A stretch of DNA of 64,000 bases from an uncultured Persicobacter sp. (GTDB lineage: Bacteria > Bacteroidota > Bacteroidia > Cytophagales > Cyclobacteriaceae). Below, one piece after another: positions 52,927-60,900 of this stretch. The stretch lies in the NCBI GenBank assembly GCA_947498325.1, contig CANMKE010000002.1, forward strand, positions 62,001 through 126,000. Direction: 5' to 3'. The translations under genes were made by a program, and so were the position numbers. Position 1 is the first letter of the stretch; each line of letters starts with the position of its first letter. The notes under the pieces were generated by a model, which saw only the letters and a list, made by a program, of their open reading frames with translations, searched no databases and was not told the DNA's origin.

Positions 52927-54759
52927 TTAATTCGGAAAATCCCCCCGAAGGGCTCTAAACCGCTTTCGGGATTCATCGACATGAATACTTCCAGGGTAAT
53001 TTTTCATTAGCAGCTCGTAAGTTTCCATTGCCGCCTGTTTTTCCTTCAGATAAATTTCATAGATTTTTGCCTTTTCAAACATGGCGTCATCAGCCTTAAT
53101 ATCAGCAGGGTTCAGGTCGATCACCTTCTGCAGATGCTCCAGTGCCAACGGAAAGCTTCCCTGCTTTTTGTAAACTTCAGCCATCAGGTAATGAATTTCA
53201 TCCTGTAAACTGTGCCCCCGAAAATCGGTGAGCATTTTTTTCAGCCCCGCGAGCACTTGGTCGTTTTTGTGCTGAAACAGCAACAGATCAATTGCCGCAT
53301 AGGTTTTCATGGCCGTTTCGGTACTGTCCAGTGCGGTGTTGTCTTTGATCAGTAAGCTCAACGACATGGCATCGTTGGCAATTTCCCTTGTCGTAGCGAG
53401 TTTCAGTACATCGAGATGGGCAGCGGCAAGCTTAAAGTCCCCCGTGTAATAGGATAATTTGGCGCTGCGCAACTTCGCATCATAACCAATCGGGGTTTCC
53501 CTCCCCTCCTTTTCTGCCTGTGCATACAGCAATCGAGATTCCCAGGGTTCATCTTTCAAAAGATAAATATCACCAAGGGCGATCTTGCATTCCAGCTTCA
53601 GTTGTTTTGAAACCTTTTGTTGCCCAACCACAGATTCCAGCAAATTAATCGCGATGTCGTATTCGCCCTTGTAGAGCGCGTGTAACATCGCCTTATTCTT
53701 TTTGGCCTCCAAGGTTGTCTGTGAGGTCGGAACCTCCGTGATGAGCTTCTCATAGCTACTGATGAGCTCATCAATAGAATTCATCTCTACAGGATAGGTA
53801 TTTTTCACTTGTTCCTCCCTTGCCTTGATAATTGCATTGCGGGCCAGGAAATAATTCGGGCTTTTCTGATAATGCTCAATGACGTAATCGTAGGCCATGA
53901 CGGCATGTTCATAATCCTGATGGCGCAATGCCATCTGCGCCACATTCATCAGGTAGTCGCCATTGCTCTTGCTTCGCTTATCCAAGCTGCGCGCCTGAAC
54001 GAAGGCGCCGTAAAAATTCCGCTGTTGCATGTTTGCCCAAATGAGCATCTCGGGATAGAAGGCTTCCTTGCCGTCTTTTTGTATCCTGTCGATCAGGTAG
54101 CTTTCAAAGGCCTCCAGGTCCTCTTCGTCGGTTAAAGCTGACTGGAGTACATTTTTGACGTAGGATCGATTCTTGGGGTTCCTAACGGCCATCTGAACGT
54201 ACTCATTGACCATCTTGTCTTTTTGGTTGGTCATGCGGTAGATATTTGCCAGCTCATGAGCAAACAACCCCTCATTCTTGGCCACCTTGCGACCTTTCAA
54301 AAAAGTAAGCTCAGCCCAGTCAAATTCCTGCGCTCTGTAAAACTCCTGCGCCAGGTTCCGCAGGTTGTTCAAGTCCTTAGCCTGATCGTCAATCAAATCA
54401 TTGAAATATTTTTCCGCCTGGCTCATCTCCCCTTGCGATTCGTACAGCCGTCCCCGATCGACCTGGTAAATCATATCTTCTGGATTTTTCTTGATCGCCC
54501 TGTTGAGGTACTTTTCTGCCTGCTTGAAATTTTTAGTGCTGAACAGCAAATCGAGATAAGGTTTATGAATCAGCGGAAGGTTTTCATTGTTTCGCGCCAA
54601 TTTTTCATAAATATCCTCAGCCTTCTCAATTTCTCCCCTTCCTAAGTATTCTTCAGCAATACTCACTTTTTGAAAATCTTGTGCTTGACTTGAAAGAATT
54701 CCAAAACTTAAAAAAGCAGTAAATCCAAGAATCTTAAAAGCGAGGGATGTTTTCCACAT
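52927..54759 (-). CDS. Tetratricopeptide repeat protein, secreted
   Basis: 610 aa with a signal peptide (MWKTSLAFKILGFTAFLSFGILSSQAQ). At least six TPR-like helical pairs are visible (e.g. EEYLGRGEIEKAEDIYEKLARNNENLP in parts, KQAEKYLNRAIKKNPEDMIYQ, GEMSQAEKYFNDLIDDQAKDL, GSFPLALEHLQKVIDLNPADIKADDA). It is a probable periplasmic protein-interaction scaffold; a role in envelope assembly is possible. Its start codon borders the proposed oriC, and it is transcribed away from it. Confidence 0.88.
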   Translation of the reverse strand: MWKTSLAFKILGFTAFLSFGILSSQAQDFQKVSIAEEYLGRGEIEKAEDIYEKLARNNENLPLIHKPYLDLLFSTKNFKQAEKYLNRAIKKNPEDMIYQVDRGRLYESQGEMSQAEKYFNDLIDDQAKDLNNLRNLAQEFYRAQEFDWAELTFLKGRKVAKNEGLFAHELANIYRMTNQKDKMVNEYVQMAVRNPKNRSYVKNVLQSALTDEEDLEAFESYLIDRIQKDGKEAFYPEMLIWANMQQRNFYGAFVQARSLDKRSKSNGDYLMNVAQMALRHQDYEHAVMAYDYVIEHYQKSPNYFLARNAIIKAREEQVKNTYPVEMNSIDELISSYEKLITEVPTSQTTLEAKKNKAMLHALYKGEYDIAINLLESVVGQQKVSKQLKLECKIALGDIYLLKDEPWESRLLYAQAEKEGRETPIGYDAKLRSAKLSYYTGDFKLAAAHLDVLKLATTREIANDAMSLSLLIKDNTALDSTETAMKTYAAIDLLLFQHKNDQVLAGLKKMLTDFRGHSLQDEIHYLMAEVYKKQGSFPLALEHLQKVIDLNPADIKADDAMFEKAKIYEIYLKEKQAAMETYELLMKNYPGSIHVDESRKRFRALRGDFPN

Positions 54760-55312
54760 GATAGATAGTATTAGTTTATATATATTCTTTTTAAAAAGAG
54801 TTATTGTATTTATTACGGTGTGGATTAGTGGATAAGTTACTGATTATTTAAAAATCAGCGATTTTTGCACGATCAGTAAACCGATATCGGGACTTATCCA
54901 CAGCCATTATCCACATGAAATTACTTGTTTTTAAGCTAATTAACATTGAATTTCGCAAAAACAATTATTTTGTGGATAACTTTTTTCCACACTGTCCACA
55001 AGTGGATAAAATGGGGGATTTTGGGGTGTATAAATCGAGCTTATGAACGTGGGTTTGGAATTTCGGGAAACGCCCAAGATAAGTGTGGGTAAGTGGGGAT
55101 AACTTTTAGTGAAAACCGGACTTATTCCGGACTTTTCAACGGTTATCCACAGGGTTATCCTCCGGTAATAATTTGTACGTGAAAAATCGACAAAAAAAGC
55201 AGCAAAACGACCGATTAATGTGGGTAAGGCTGTTCAGAAATAAATCTTGAAACGGATTTTCAGAATGGTGAAAAAAGCATTGTGGAAAAAGGAGTTTCAC
55301 GAGCAAAAAAAA

Positions 55313-55338
55313 GGCCGTCAATCATGAAATTGACGGCC
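55313..55338. terminator. Bidirectional terminator at oriC right edge (outer)
   Basis: 10-bp stem GGCCGTCAAT / ATTGACGGCC with a CATGAA loop, flanked by eight A and five T. Confidence 0.93.
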
Positions 55339-55345
55339 TTTTTAA

Positions 55346-55361
55346 TTTTCCACGTGAAAAA
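55346..55361. other. parS-like site 4 (two mismatches)
   Basis: TTTTCCACGTGAAAAA; the CACGTG core and TTC/GAA arms are kept, and two outer bases differ from the ParB consensus. It lies between two terminators at the oriC edge. Confidence 0.45.
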
Positions 55362-55374
55362 GAGGGCAAAAAAA

Positions 55375-55405
55375 ATCGCCGACTCCATTAAGGAGTCGGC
55401 GATTT
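55375..55405. terminator. Bidirectional terminator at oriC right edge (inner)
   Basis: 12-bp stem ATCGCCGACTCC / GGAGTCGGCGAT with an ATTAA loop, flanked by A and T runs. About 20 bp after the Ig-like lipoprotein gene stop on the minus strand. Confidence 0.94.
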
Positions 55406-55425
55406 TTGAATGATTAATCGAGGGA

Positions 55426-57147
55426 TTACATTTTGAAATCAATGTTGGTTAATTCCCAGTTGGCGCGTATTGCTACCTCATCCTGAAAGAAAAATACAGG
55501 TTCTGGGGCTTCATTTTTAAGGATATTACCAATATCCCACTGCCCATTGCCGTTTTCATCGATTAAAACTCGAATTTTGTAAGTGGCCGGCTTCAAATTA
55601 TAAAAGCTATAATGGCCATTTTTATCAGCCGTTGTTGTTTTTACAACTTTAAAATCAGCGGTAACCAACTGAATTTGATAATTTTTATAGTCTGTCGTAA
55701 TTGTTCCTTCGATACTTCCGAGATTTTCCTTATTCGCCAGGGTAAACTTCTCATCAATCGCCTGGGCAGTATCACTTTCAATGCTGATAAAAGCTCCATG
55801 TGGAATATGAAGCTTCATATCTGTAAAAGTTCGTGCTTCAGGCTGTTGAATATAAATACTATCCGCTTTCAGGCTGTCAAGAAACAGCGTATCTGCAGGA
55901 GGAAGGAAAATCGAGTCCAGCTTTATGGCTTTTTTGATGGTTACTTCATCAAAGCGTTTATTCCAGCTTAAATCTTTATCGATATCGAGGCGAATAAAGT
56001 TCAAGGAATCGTAAATCACCATCATAGAGTCAGGATGTACAACTCGTATTGGTTTTGAAAACTGAATTTTCTCAATTAAAGTATCCTGAATGGGGTTGTC
56101 GTTGGCATATTTCTGAACTTCTTGTTCAAGTACAGCATATTTACGCTTTGTCCCATCCGCAAATTTCACGTGGAAATTTTCTACTACCTTATTTCCTACT
56201 GTATCTGTGGCAATAATCTGCGTTGGAATACTGTCATTCTCTGGCATTTGTGTCGCATTAAAAAAGCGAACACCATTATGCTCAGGACTGAAAGTAGACA
56301 GCATCAGCTGATCGTCATTTTTAAATGACAACTGATAACTTTTCACATACTTATTGAACAGTACATCAAAGTACTTCCCATTTTCTTTGGCAGAATTCAT
56401 TTTGAATGGCTGTGCATCCGCAAGAATTAAGTTGAAATGAAGGCTGTCGCGGTCGGTATCAAGGCTGAGTGTATCGGGATACAAGCCTGCGGGCTCACTT
56501 TTGGGCTCGTTGATCAGGTTGTTATTTTCGTCCAGATAAGCGTAAGCTTTAAACTTACCGTGACGGATATGACTCAGATTGTAATGGCCTTCCTCATCTG
56601 TTTTGGCAAAATATTCTGGCTTTCCAGTGTAAATGTCCAAGGTATCTTTGATGTCAAACAATGCGACTGTCGCCTCCTTTACAGGTGCTCCAGTGAGTAC
56701 ATCGCGCACCGTTCCATTGATTTTCAGGCTGTCGATATAATCCCCGGTACTGAATGCAAATACGGCATTTTTCCACGGATTATTCTCATTGATATCCTGA
56801 ATGGCATCCTGGAAGTTGAAAGTATAGGTGGTATTTTCCTTCAGAGGTTCCTCGAATTCAATGATCAGGGATTTCTTTTTGGTACGGAACTGATAACGCA
56901 CATCTGTTTGAGGCGTAATGAGTAGCTTGGTTTTCAGGTTTTTAGCCTGCGTGTACTCATCAAAAGTAAGCACGAACTTTTTCCCCCTGTAATTTACAGA
57001 GCCTACCTGAGGCACCGAATTTACCAGTGTCGGCGGAATAGTATCCCGAGGACCACCAGCGGGTTGTCTGACATTCGCACAGGAGGTTACAAATAGGGCA
57101 GAAATCCCCGATGCCAGTAAGAGGTTCGCTAATTTATTTACTTTCAT
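55426..57147 (-). CDS. SbsA Ig-like domain lipoprotein
   Basis: 573 aa lipoprotein, lipidated Cys at residue 23 (SALFVTSC). Residues ~35-135 form an SbsA-type Ig-like domain (PPTLVNSVPQVGSVNYRGKK; KENTTYTFNFQDAIQDINENNPW in parts), followed by a carboxypeptidase-regulatory-like segment (NGTVRDVLTGAPVKEATVAL) and a C-terminal repeat of it (GSIEGTITTDYKNYQIQLV; ATYKIRVLIDENGNGQWDIG). Common in Bacteroidota; function unknown. Its 5' end overlaps the 3' end of the methyltransferase gene by 14 bp, so both are co-transcribed. Confidence 0.85.
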   Translation of the reverse strand: MKVNKLANLLLASGISALFVTSCANVRQPAGGPRDTIPPTLVNSVPQVGSVNYRGKKFVLTFDEYTQAKNLKTKLLITPQTDVRYQFRTKKKSLIIEFEEPLKENTTYTFNFQDAIQDINENNPWKNAVFAFSTGDYIDSLKINGTVRDVLTGAPVKEATVALFDIKDTLDIYTGKPEYFAKTDEEGHYNLSHIRHGKFKAYAYLDENNNLINEPKSEPAGLYPDTLSLDTDRDSLHFNLILADAQPFKMNSAKENGKYFDVLFNKYVKSYQLSFKNDDQLMLSTFSPEHNGVRFFNATQMPENDSIPTQIIATDTVGNKVVENFHVKFADGTKRKYAVLEQEVQKYANDNPIQDTLIEKIQFSKPIRVVHPDSMMVIYDSLNFIRLDIDKDLSWNKRFDEVTIKKAIKLDSIFLPPADTLFLDSLKADSIYIQQPEARTFTDMKLHIPHGAFISIESDTAQAIDEKFTLANKENLGSIEGTITTDYKNYQIQLVTADFKVVKTTTADKNGHYSFYNLKPATYKIRVLIDENGNGQWDIGNILKNEAPEPVFFFQDEVAIRANWELTNIDFKM

Positions 57148-58012
57148 GTTCCAAAATGTAGATTAAACTACTGTAATTATTGTCTTTTCGCGCAGCCAAA
57201 TTTGATTTTAGCCCCGCCATGAAGGCTGGCAGGTAGTTTTGCTTGCCTGTCTTATATTCCTCACTCAGTAAACTTACATAAAAGGAATCCAATTTCATGG
57301 GTTTCTGCGCGCTGATTTTAAAGCCATGTTTTTTAGCCAGCAAAGCCATCGTTTGGGGCTCAAAATGATAGAGGTGTCTCGGCAGATCATAAGCCGCCCA
57401 GTGCTCCTGGTAAATTTTGGCATCCAGACTGGCCGCATTAGGTACTGCGAGGAGTAATTTTCCCGTGGAACAAAGTTTTTGGCGAAGCTTGTCAAGGGTT
57501 TCATTGAGTGCTTCAATATGTTCAAGCACGTGCCACAAGGTGATGATATCCACTTTTTCATCGCTTAGCAGGTCGATACTATTGACAATTTTTCCCTGCA
57601 AAAGTGGACCATGCTGACTCCGTGCCTGATCACTTGGCTCCAGGCCTTGAACCTGCCAGCCACTTTCAGCACACTTGTTCAGGAAATGACCTGTACCACA
57701 ACCAAAATCAAGAATTTTTCGGCCATCAGAGAGCCCTGATACCATTTTTTCCTTTTGACCAAGCGTATATTTTCGGGCAATTTTGTAAATCCGTTGCGTT
57801 AAATTTTGCGCCTTGTTGGTGTGCGAAATATAACTTTCATCTTTATAATATGCCGCTAAATTCGCAGGATATGGATTGGTAAATTTGAAACCACAATCAT
57901 CACAGGTAACAATATTGAACTGCTCCTGAGTGGTGGTGTGATCCGTACAATTTAAAAAATGCGTAAAATGATTGCCCTGACAAACAGGGCAATCTTTAAA
58001 TTCTTTTAACAT
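57134..58012 (-). CDS. Class I SAM-dependent methyltransferase
   Basis: 292 aa: an N-terminal zinc-ribbon-like region (CPVC near residue 8, CDDC near 38) followed by a Rossmann methyltransferase (motif I ILDFGCGTGHFLNKC; IITLWHVLEHIEALNETL; LLLAVPNAASLDA). This fused layout is seen in methyltransferases acting on sugars or cell-surface metabolites. The substrate is unknown. Overlaps the start of the Ig-like gene by 14 bp. Confidence 0.86.
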   Translation of the reverse strand: MLKEFKDCPVCQGNHFTHFLNCTDHTTTQEQFNIVTCDDCGFKFTNPYPANLAAYYKDESYISHTNKAQNLTQRIYKIARKYTLGQKEKMVSGLSDGRKILDFGCGTGHFLNKCAESGWQVQGLEPSDQARSQHGPLLQGKIVNSIDLLSDEKVDIITLWHVLEHIEALNETLDKLRQKLCSTGKLLLAVPNAASLDAKIYQEHWAAYDLPRHLYHFEPQTMALLAKKHGFKISAQKPMKLDSFYVSLLSEEYKTGKQNYLPAFMAGLKSNLAARKDNNYSSLIYILEHESK

Positions 58013-58033
58013 AAACCAGTAGACCGAAAAAGG

Positions 58034-58049
58034 TGTTTCATGTGGAACA
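58034..58049. other. parS-like site 5
   Basis: TGTTTCATGTGGAACA, one mismatch in the core (CATGTG for CACGTG); both arms are perfect. It lies in the 44-bp gap between the methyltransferase and mnmG genes. Confidence 0.6.
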
Positions 58050-58056
58050 CTTGTTC

Positions 58057-59922
58057 CTACTTGCCAAGGTAAATCATTAATACCGAAATATCAGCAGGTG
58101 ATACACCAGAAATTCTTGATGCTTGCCCTAATGTAGTTGGGCGTAACCTTGTCAGTTTTTCCCTTGCCTCAGAGGACAGTGCCTTTATTTCAGCAAAATC
58201 AATGCTGTCCTTGATGTAAAGGTTTTCAAGATTATCCATCTTCTCTGCCATCTTCTGCTCCTTCTCGATGTAGGTATCGTACTTGATCAGTATTTCTGCC
58301 TGCTCTTTTGCCAAAGGATCATACTGGGACATTTCCTGCTCAAACTCAGGCGTGATTACACCGACCTGTTGCATGGAAAGCTCGGGACGCTTCAGTAAAC
58401 GGTAAGCCGACTGCGATTCTTTGATCTGTGCCGAATTCATGGTTTCAAGCTGAGGGTTTGCCTGTTTAGGCTTAAATTTGGATACCCTCAAGGTTTCAAT
58501 CAGCTGATCTACGTTTTCTTTGCGCTTGATCATATTATCGAAACGCTCCTGACTCGCCAATCCAATCTTGTGTCCCTGCTCTGTAAGGCGGAGATCAGCA
58601 TTATCCTGACGTAACAAGATTCGATATTCAGCACGTGAAGTAAACATGCGATAAGGCTCATCAGTCCCTTTGTTTACCAAATCATCAATCAGAACGCCAA
58701 TATAGGCATCAGAACGTTTCAGGATCAGTGGATTTTCCTCTTTTACGCGCAAAGCGGCATTGATACCAGCCATCAGTCCCTGTGCGCCAGCTTCTTCATA
58801 TCCTGTGGTGCCATTAATTTGGCCTGCAAAATATAAATTTTTGACTGTGCGGGTTTCCAATGACATCTGAAGTTGTGTCGGTGGGAAGAAATCATACTCA
58901 ATCGCATAGCCTGGACGAAACATTTTCACCTGCTCAAATCCTTCAATTTTTCGCAAAGCCTTCATCTGAATGTCTTCAGGAAGCGATGAGGAAAAACCAT
59001 TTACATAGATTTCACAAGTATTCCACCCTTCTGGCTCAACAAAAATCTGATGACGATCGCGTTCAGCAAATCGGTTGATTTTGTCTTCAATCGATGGGCA
59101 ATAACGTGGACCAAGTCCCTGGATTCTACCATTGAACATTGGTGAACGGTCGAAACCTTCTTTCAATGTTTCATGCACCTCAGGGTTGGTGTAAGTGATG
59201 TAACAGCTTCTTTGCTCCTTGAGTGTGCTTGTTTCATCGCTGAAAGAAAATTTGTAAGGCTGCTCGTCGCCAGGTTGTTCGCTCATGGCCTCCCAGTTAA
59301 GGCTTCGGCCATCAACACGTGGAGGTGTGCCCGTTTTCATTCGGCCAGCTTCCATTCCAAGGTCAACGAGTTGTTCTGTGATTCCATTTGCCGCACCTTC
59401 TCCTGCACGTCCACCACCAAACTGTTTTTCTCCAATATGAATGGTACCATTAAGGAACGTTCCGTTTGTAAGAACAACAGTTTTGGAACGGATTTTCAAT
59501 CCCAGACTGGTGATTACGCCTTTGGCCTCCCCTTTTTCAATGATTAAGCCCGTTACCATCTCTTGCCAGAAGTCAAGATTTTCTGTTTGTTCCAGGCGCA
59601 TACGCCATTCTTCAGCAAACTTCATTCGGTCGCTTTGGGCTCTCGGGCTCCACATGGCAGGTCCTTTCGATCGGTTCAGCATTCTAAACTGAATCATCGA
59701 TTTATCGGTAATGATTCCCATTTGTCCTCCAAGGGCATCAATTTCCCTTACGATCTGACCTTTTGCGACCCCACCCACAGCAGGGTTACATGACATCTGT
59801 GCGATCGTATTCATATTCATCGTTACCAATAGTGTTTGCATACCCATATTGGCAGCGGCAGCAGCAGCTTCACAGCCTGCATGGCCAGCTCCGACAACGA
59901 TCACATCATATTCTGTAAACAT
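58057..59922 (-). CDS. mnmG: tRNA uridine-5-carboxymethylaminomethyl modification enzyme MnmG
   Basis: 621 aa FAD-dependent subunit of the MnmE-MnmG complex, modifying U34 of tRNAs. FAD-binding VVGAGHAGCEAAAAAANMG at the N-terminus; SCNPAVGGVAKGQIVREIDALGG in parts; GTFLNGTIHIGEKQFGGGR; GLMAGINAAL; the C-terminal DDLVNKGTDEPYRMFTSRAEYR in parts. Length is normal. mnmG (gidA) is an origin-proximal gene in many bacteria, in accord with the oriC proposal. Flanked by parS-like sites. Confidence 0.97.
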   Translation of the reverse strand: MFTEYDVIVVGAGHAGCEAAAAAANMGMQTLLVTMNMNTIAQMSCNPAVGGVAKGQIVREIDALGGQMGIITDKSMIQFRMLNRSKGPAMWSPRAQSDRMKFAEEWRMRLEQTENLDFWQEMVTGLIIEKGEAKGVITSLGLKIRSKTVVLTNGTFLNGTIHIGEKQFGGGRAGEGAANGITEQLVDLGMEAGRMKTGTPPRVDGRSLNWEAMSEQPGDEQPYKFSFSDETSTLKEQRSCYITYTNPEVHETLKEGFDRSPMFNGRIQGLGPRYCPSIEDKINRFAERDRHQIFVEPEGWNTCEIYVNGFSSSLPEDIQMKALRKIEGFEQVKMFRPGYAIEYDFFPPTQLQMSLETRTVKNLYFAGQINGTTGYEEAGAQGLMAGINAALRVKEENPLILKRSDAYIGVLIDDLVNKGTDEPYRMFTSRAEYRILLRQDNADLRLTEQGHKIGLASQERFDNMIKRKENVDQLIETLRVSKFKPKQANPQLETMNSAQIKESQSAYRLLKRPELSMQQVGVITPEFEQEMSQYDPLAKEQAEILIKYDTYIEKEQKMAEKMDNLENLYIKDSIDFAEIKALSSEAREKLTRLRPTTLGQASRISGVSPADISVLMIYLGK

Positions 59923-59975
59923 AGGCTTTCCCTTTGTCTTATTTTCTTGGCGTGTAAAACAGTATTAAAGGTAAA

Positions 59976-59991
59976 TGTTCCACGTGAAACG
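59976..59991. other. parS-like site 6
   Basis: TGTTCCACGTGAAACG, differing from the B. subtilis-type site TGTTCCACGTGAAACA only at the last base. In the gap between ybeY and mnmG. Confidence 0.8.
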
Positions 59992-60013
59992 TGCTTACCT
60001 GTTAAAGGTGAAG

Positions 60014-60029
60014 TGTTTCACGTGGAACA
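60014..60029. other. parS site 7 (exact)
   Basis: TGTTTCACGTGGAACA, a full match to the ParB consensus TGTTYCACGTGRAACA, 22 bp from site 6. Confidence 0.85.
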
Positions 60030-60056
60030 TTTTGATATTCAAATGCTTGCGCAAAT

Positions 60057-60494
60057 TTAAGCAAAAGATTTTTCAAAAAGCGCAATTGCTTCATTTTCTT
60101 TTGTTCTCATCAGGGAAGCTTCCTGCTCAGATTTGTCTTTGTAGCCAAGCAAGTGCAAAACCCCATGAATAATGACCCTTTTGACCTCATGATCAAAAGA
60201 CTGCTCATGGGTTTTGGCATTCTCGATGATTCTCTCAATACTGATAAAGATATCACTTTCAATAAATCCGGCCGTATCGCTGTTATCAAAAGTGATAACA
60301 TCGGTATAGGTGTCGTGATCCAAATACTCCACATTTATTTTATGCAGGTATTCGTCACTACAAAAGATAAAATTGATTTCTTCAAGCTCAAACCCTTCAT
60401 TTTCAATGACTTGATTAACCCACGCTTTGGTGTTGTTGATCTGTTCTGTATTGAAATCTACTTCCTCTGTGAAAAAATTAATTTGGTCTTCCAT
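60057..60494 (-). CDS. ybeY: Endoribonuclease YbeY
   Basis: 145 aa single-strand RNase needed for 16S rRNA 3' maturation and rRNA quality control. The metal-binding signature is VIIHGVLHLLGYKDKSEQE. It has the first two His of HxxxH, but the third ligand position (H in E. coli LGYDH) reads K-D-K; this form is, to my knowledge, normal in Bacteroidota. It overlaps the preceding RsbW-like gene by one base, so it is an operon member. Confidence 0.92.
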   Translation of the reverse strand: MEDQINFFTEEVDFNTEQINNTKAWVNQVIENEGFELEEINFIFCSDEYLHKINVEYLDHDTYTDVITFDNSDTAGFIESDIFISIERIIENAKTHEQSFDHEVKRVIIHGVLHLLGYKDKSEQEASLMRTKENEAIALFEKSFA

Positions 60495-60895
60495 TAATTT
60501 AAATAAAATGATAACTCTAAAATACGGCCCTCATTTTTAAATTCGACTTCATCACAAAGGTGTTTAATCAGGAAGATTCCACGCCCATGTGGCTGATCGA
60601 TATTCTCGGGTGCCGTAGGATCGGGCAAGTTATTAAAGTCAAAGCCGATTCCCTCGTCTTCGACCGTAAATTTTACTGCCTCCTCATTGTGGTGCACCGT
60701 AAGGGTTACGTTTTTATCTTTATCAAATTTGTTGCCATGTTGGATGGCATTGTTCACAGACTCAGTTATCGCAATCATGATATTGCCATAAATGTCATCG
60801 TTGAGTTGGTATTTTTCTTTGGTATTGTCGATAAAGCTTTCGACGATACGGATATTTTCACTCAATGACGGAATTTCAATTTTGATTGACTCCAT
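60494..60895 (-). CDS. RsbW-like anti-sigma factor/serine kinase ATPase
   Basis: 133 aa from MESIKIEIPSLSENIRIVESF; a GTG three codons upstream is open. GHKL ATPase of the RsbW/SpoIIAB group: N box AITESVNNAIQHGNKFD, G1 VEDEGIGFDF, G2 HGRGIFLIKHL. Such proteins bind a sigma factor or an anti-anti-sigma partner and phosphorylate it. No STAS partner or sigma factor is adjacent, so its target lies elsewhere. Nested tightly between DUF4175 and ybeY. Confidence 0.85.
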   Translation of the reverse strand: MESIKIEIPSLSENIRIVESFIDNTKEKYQLNDDIYGNIMIAITESVNNAIQHGNKFDKDKNVTLTVHHNEEAVKFTVEDEGIGFDFNNLPDPTAPENIDQPHGRGIFLIKHLCDEVEFKNEGRILELSFYLN

Positions 60896-60900
60896 TGTTA

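Larger units (their letters stand above)
54760..55425. other. Putative chromosomal replication origin (oriC)
   Basis: A 666-bp non-coding gap. An AT-rich stretch (54760-54870, likely unwinding element) adjoins DnaA boxes: perfect TTATCCACA at 54894-54902, 54907-54915 and 55143-55151 and TGTGGATAA at 54971-54979; one-mismatch boxes at 54819, 54827, 54983, 55001, 55084 and 55219. Two tandem hairpin terminators with a parS-like site between them close the right side, shielding it from transcription. All of this is seen in sequence; the origin role is inference. Confidence 0.8.

Noticed and set aside
56163-56178. TTTCACGTGGAAA inside the Ig-like lipoprotein gene as parS
   Set aside because: Four mismatches to the 16-mer and inside a gene.
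57968-57994. GATTGCCCTG/CAGGGCAATC hairpin as a fourth GGGCAA element
   Set aside because: It encodes the conserved CPVCQG zinc-ribbon residues of the methyltransferase, so coding constraint explains it.
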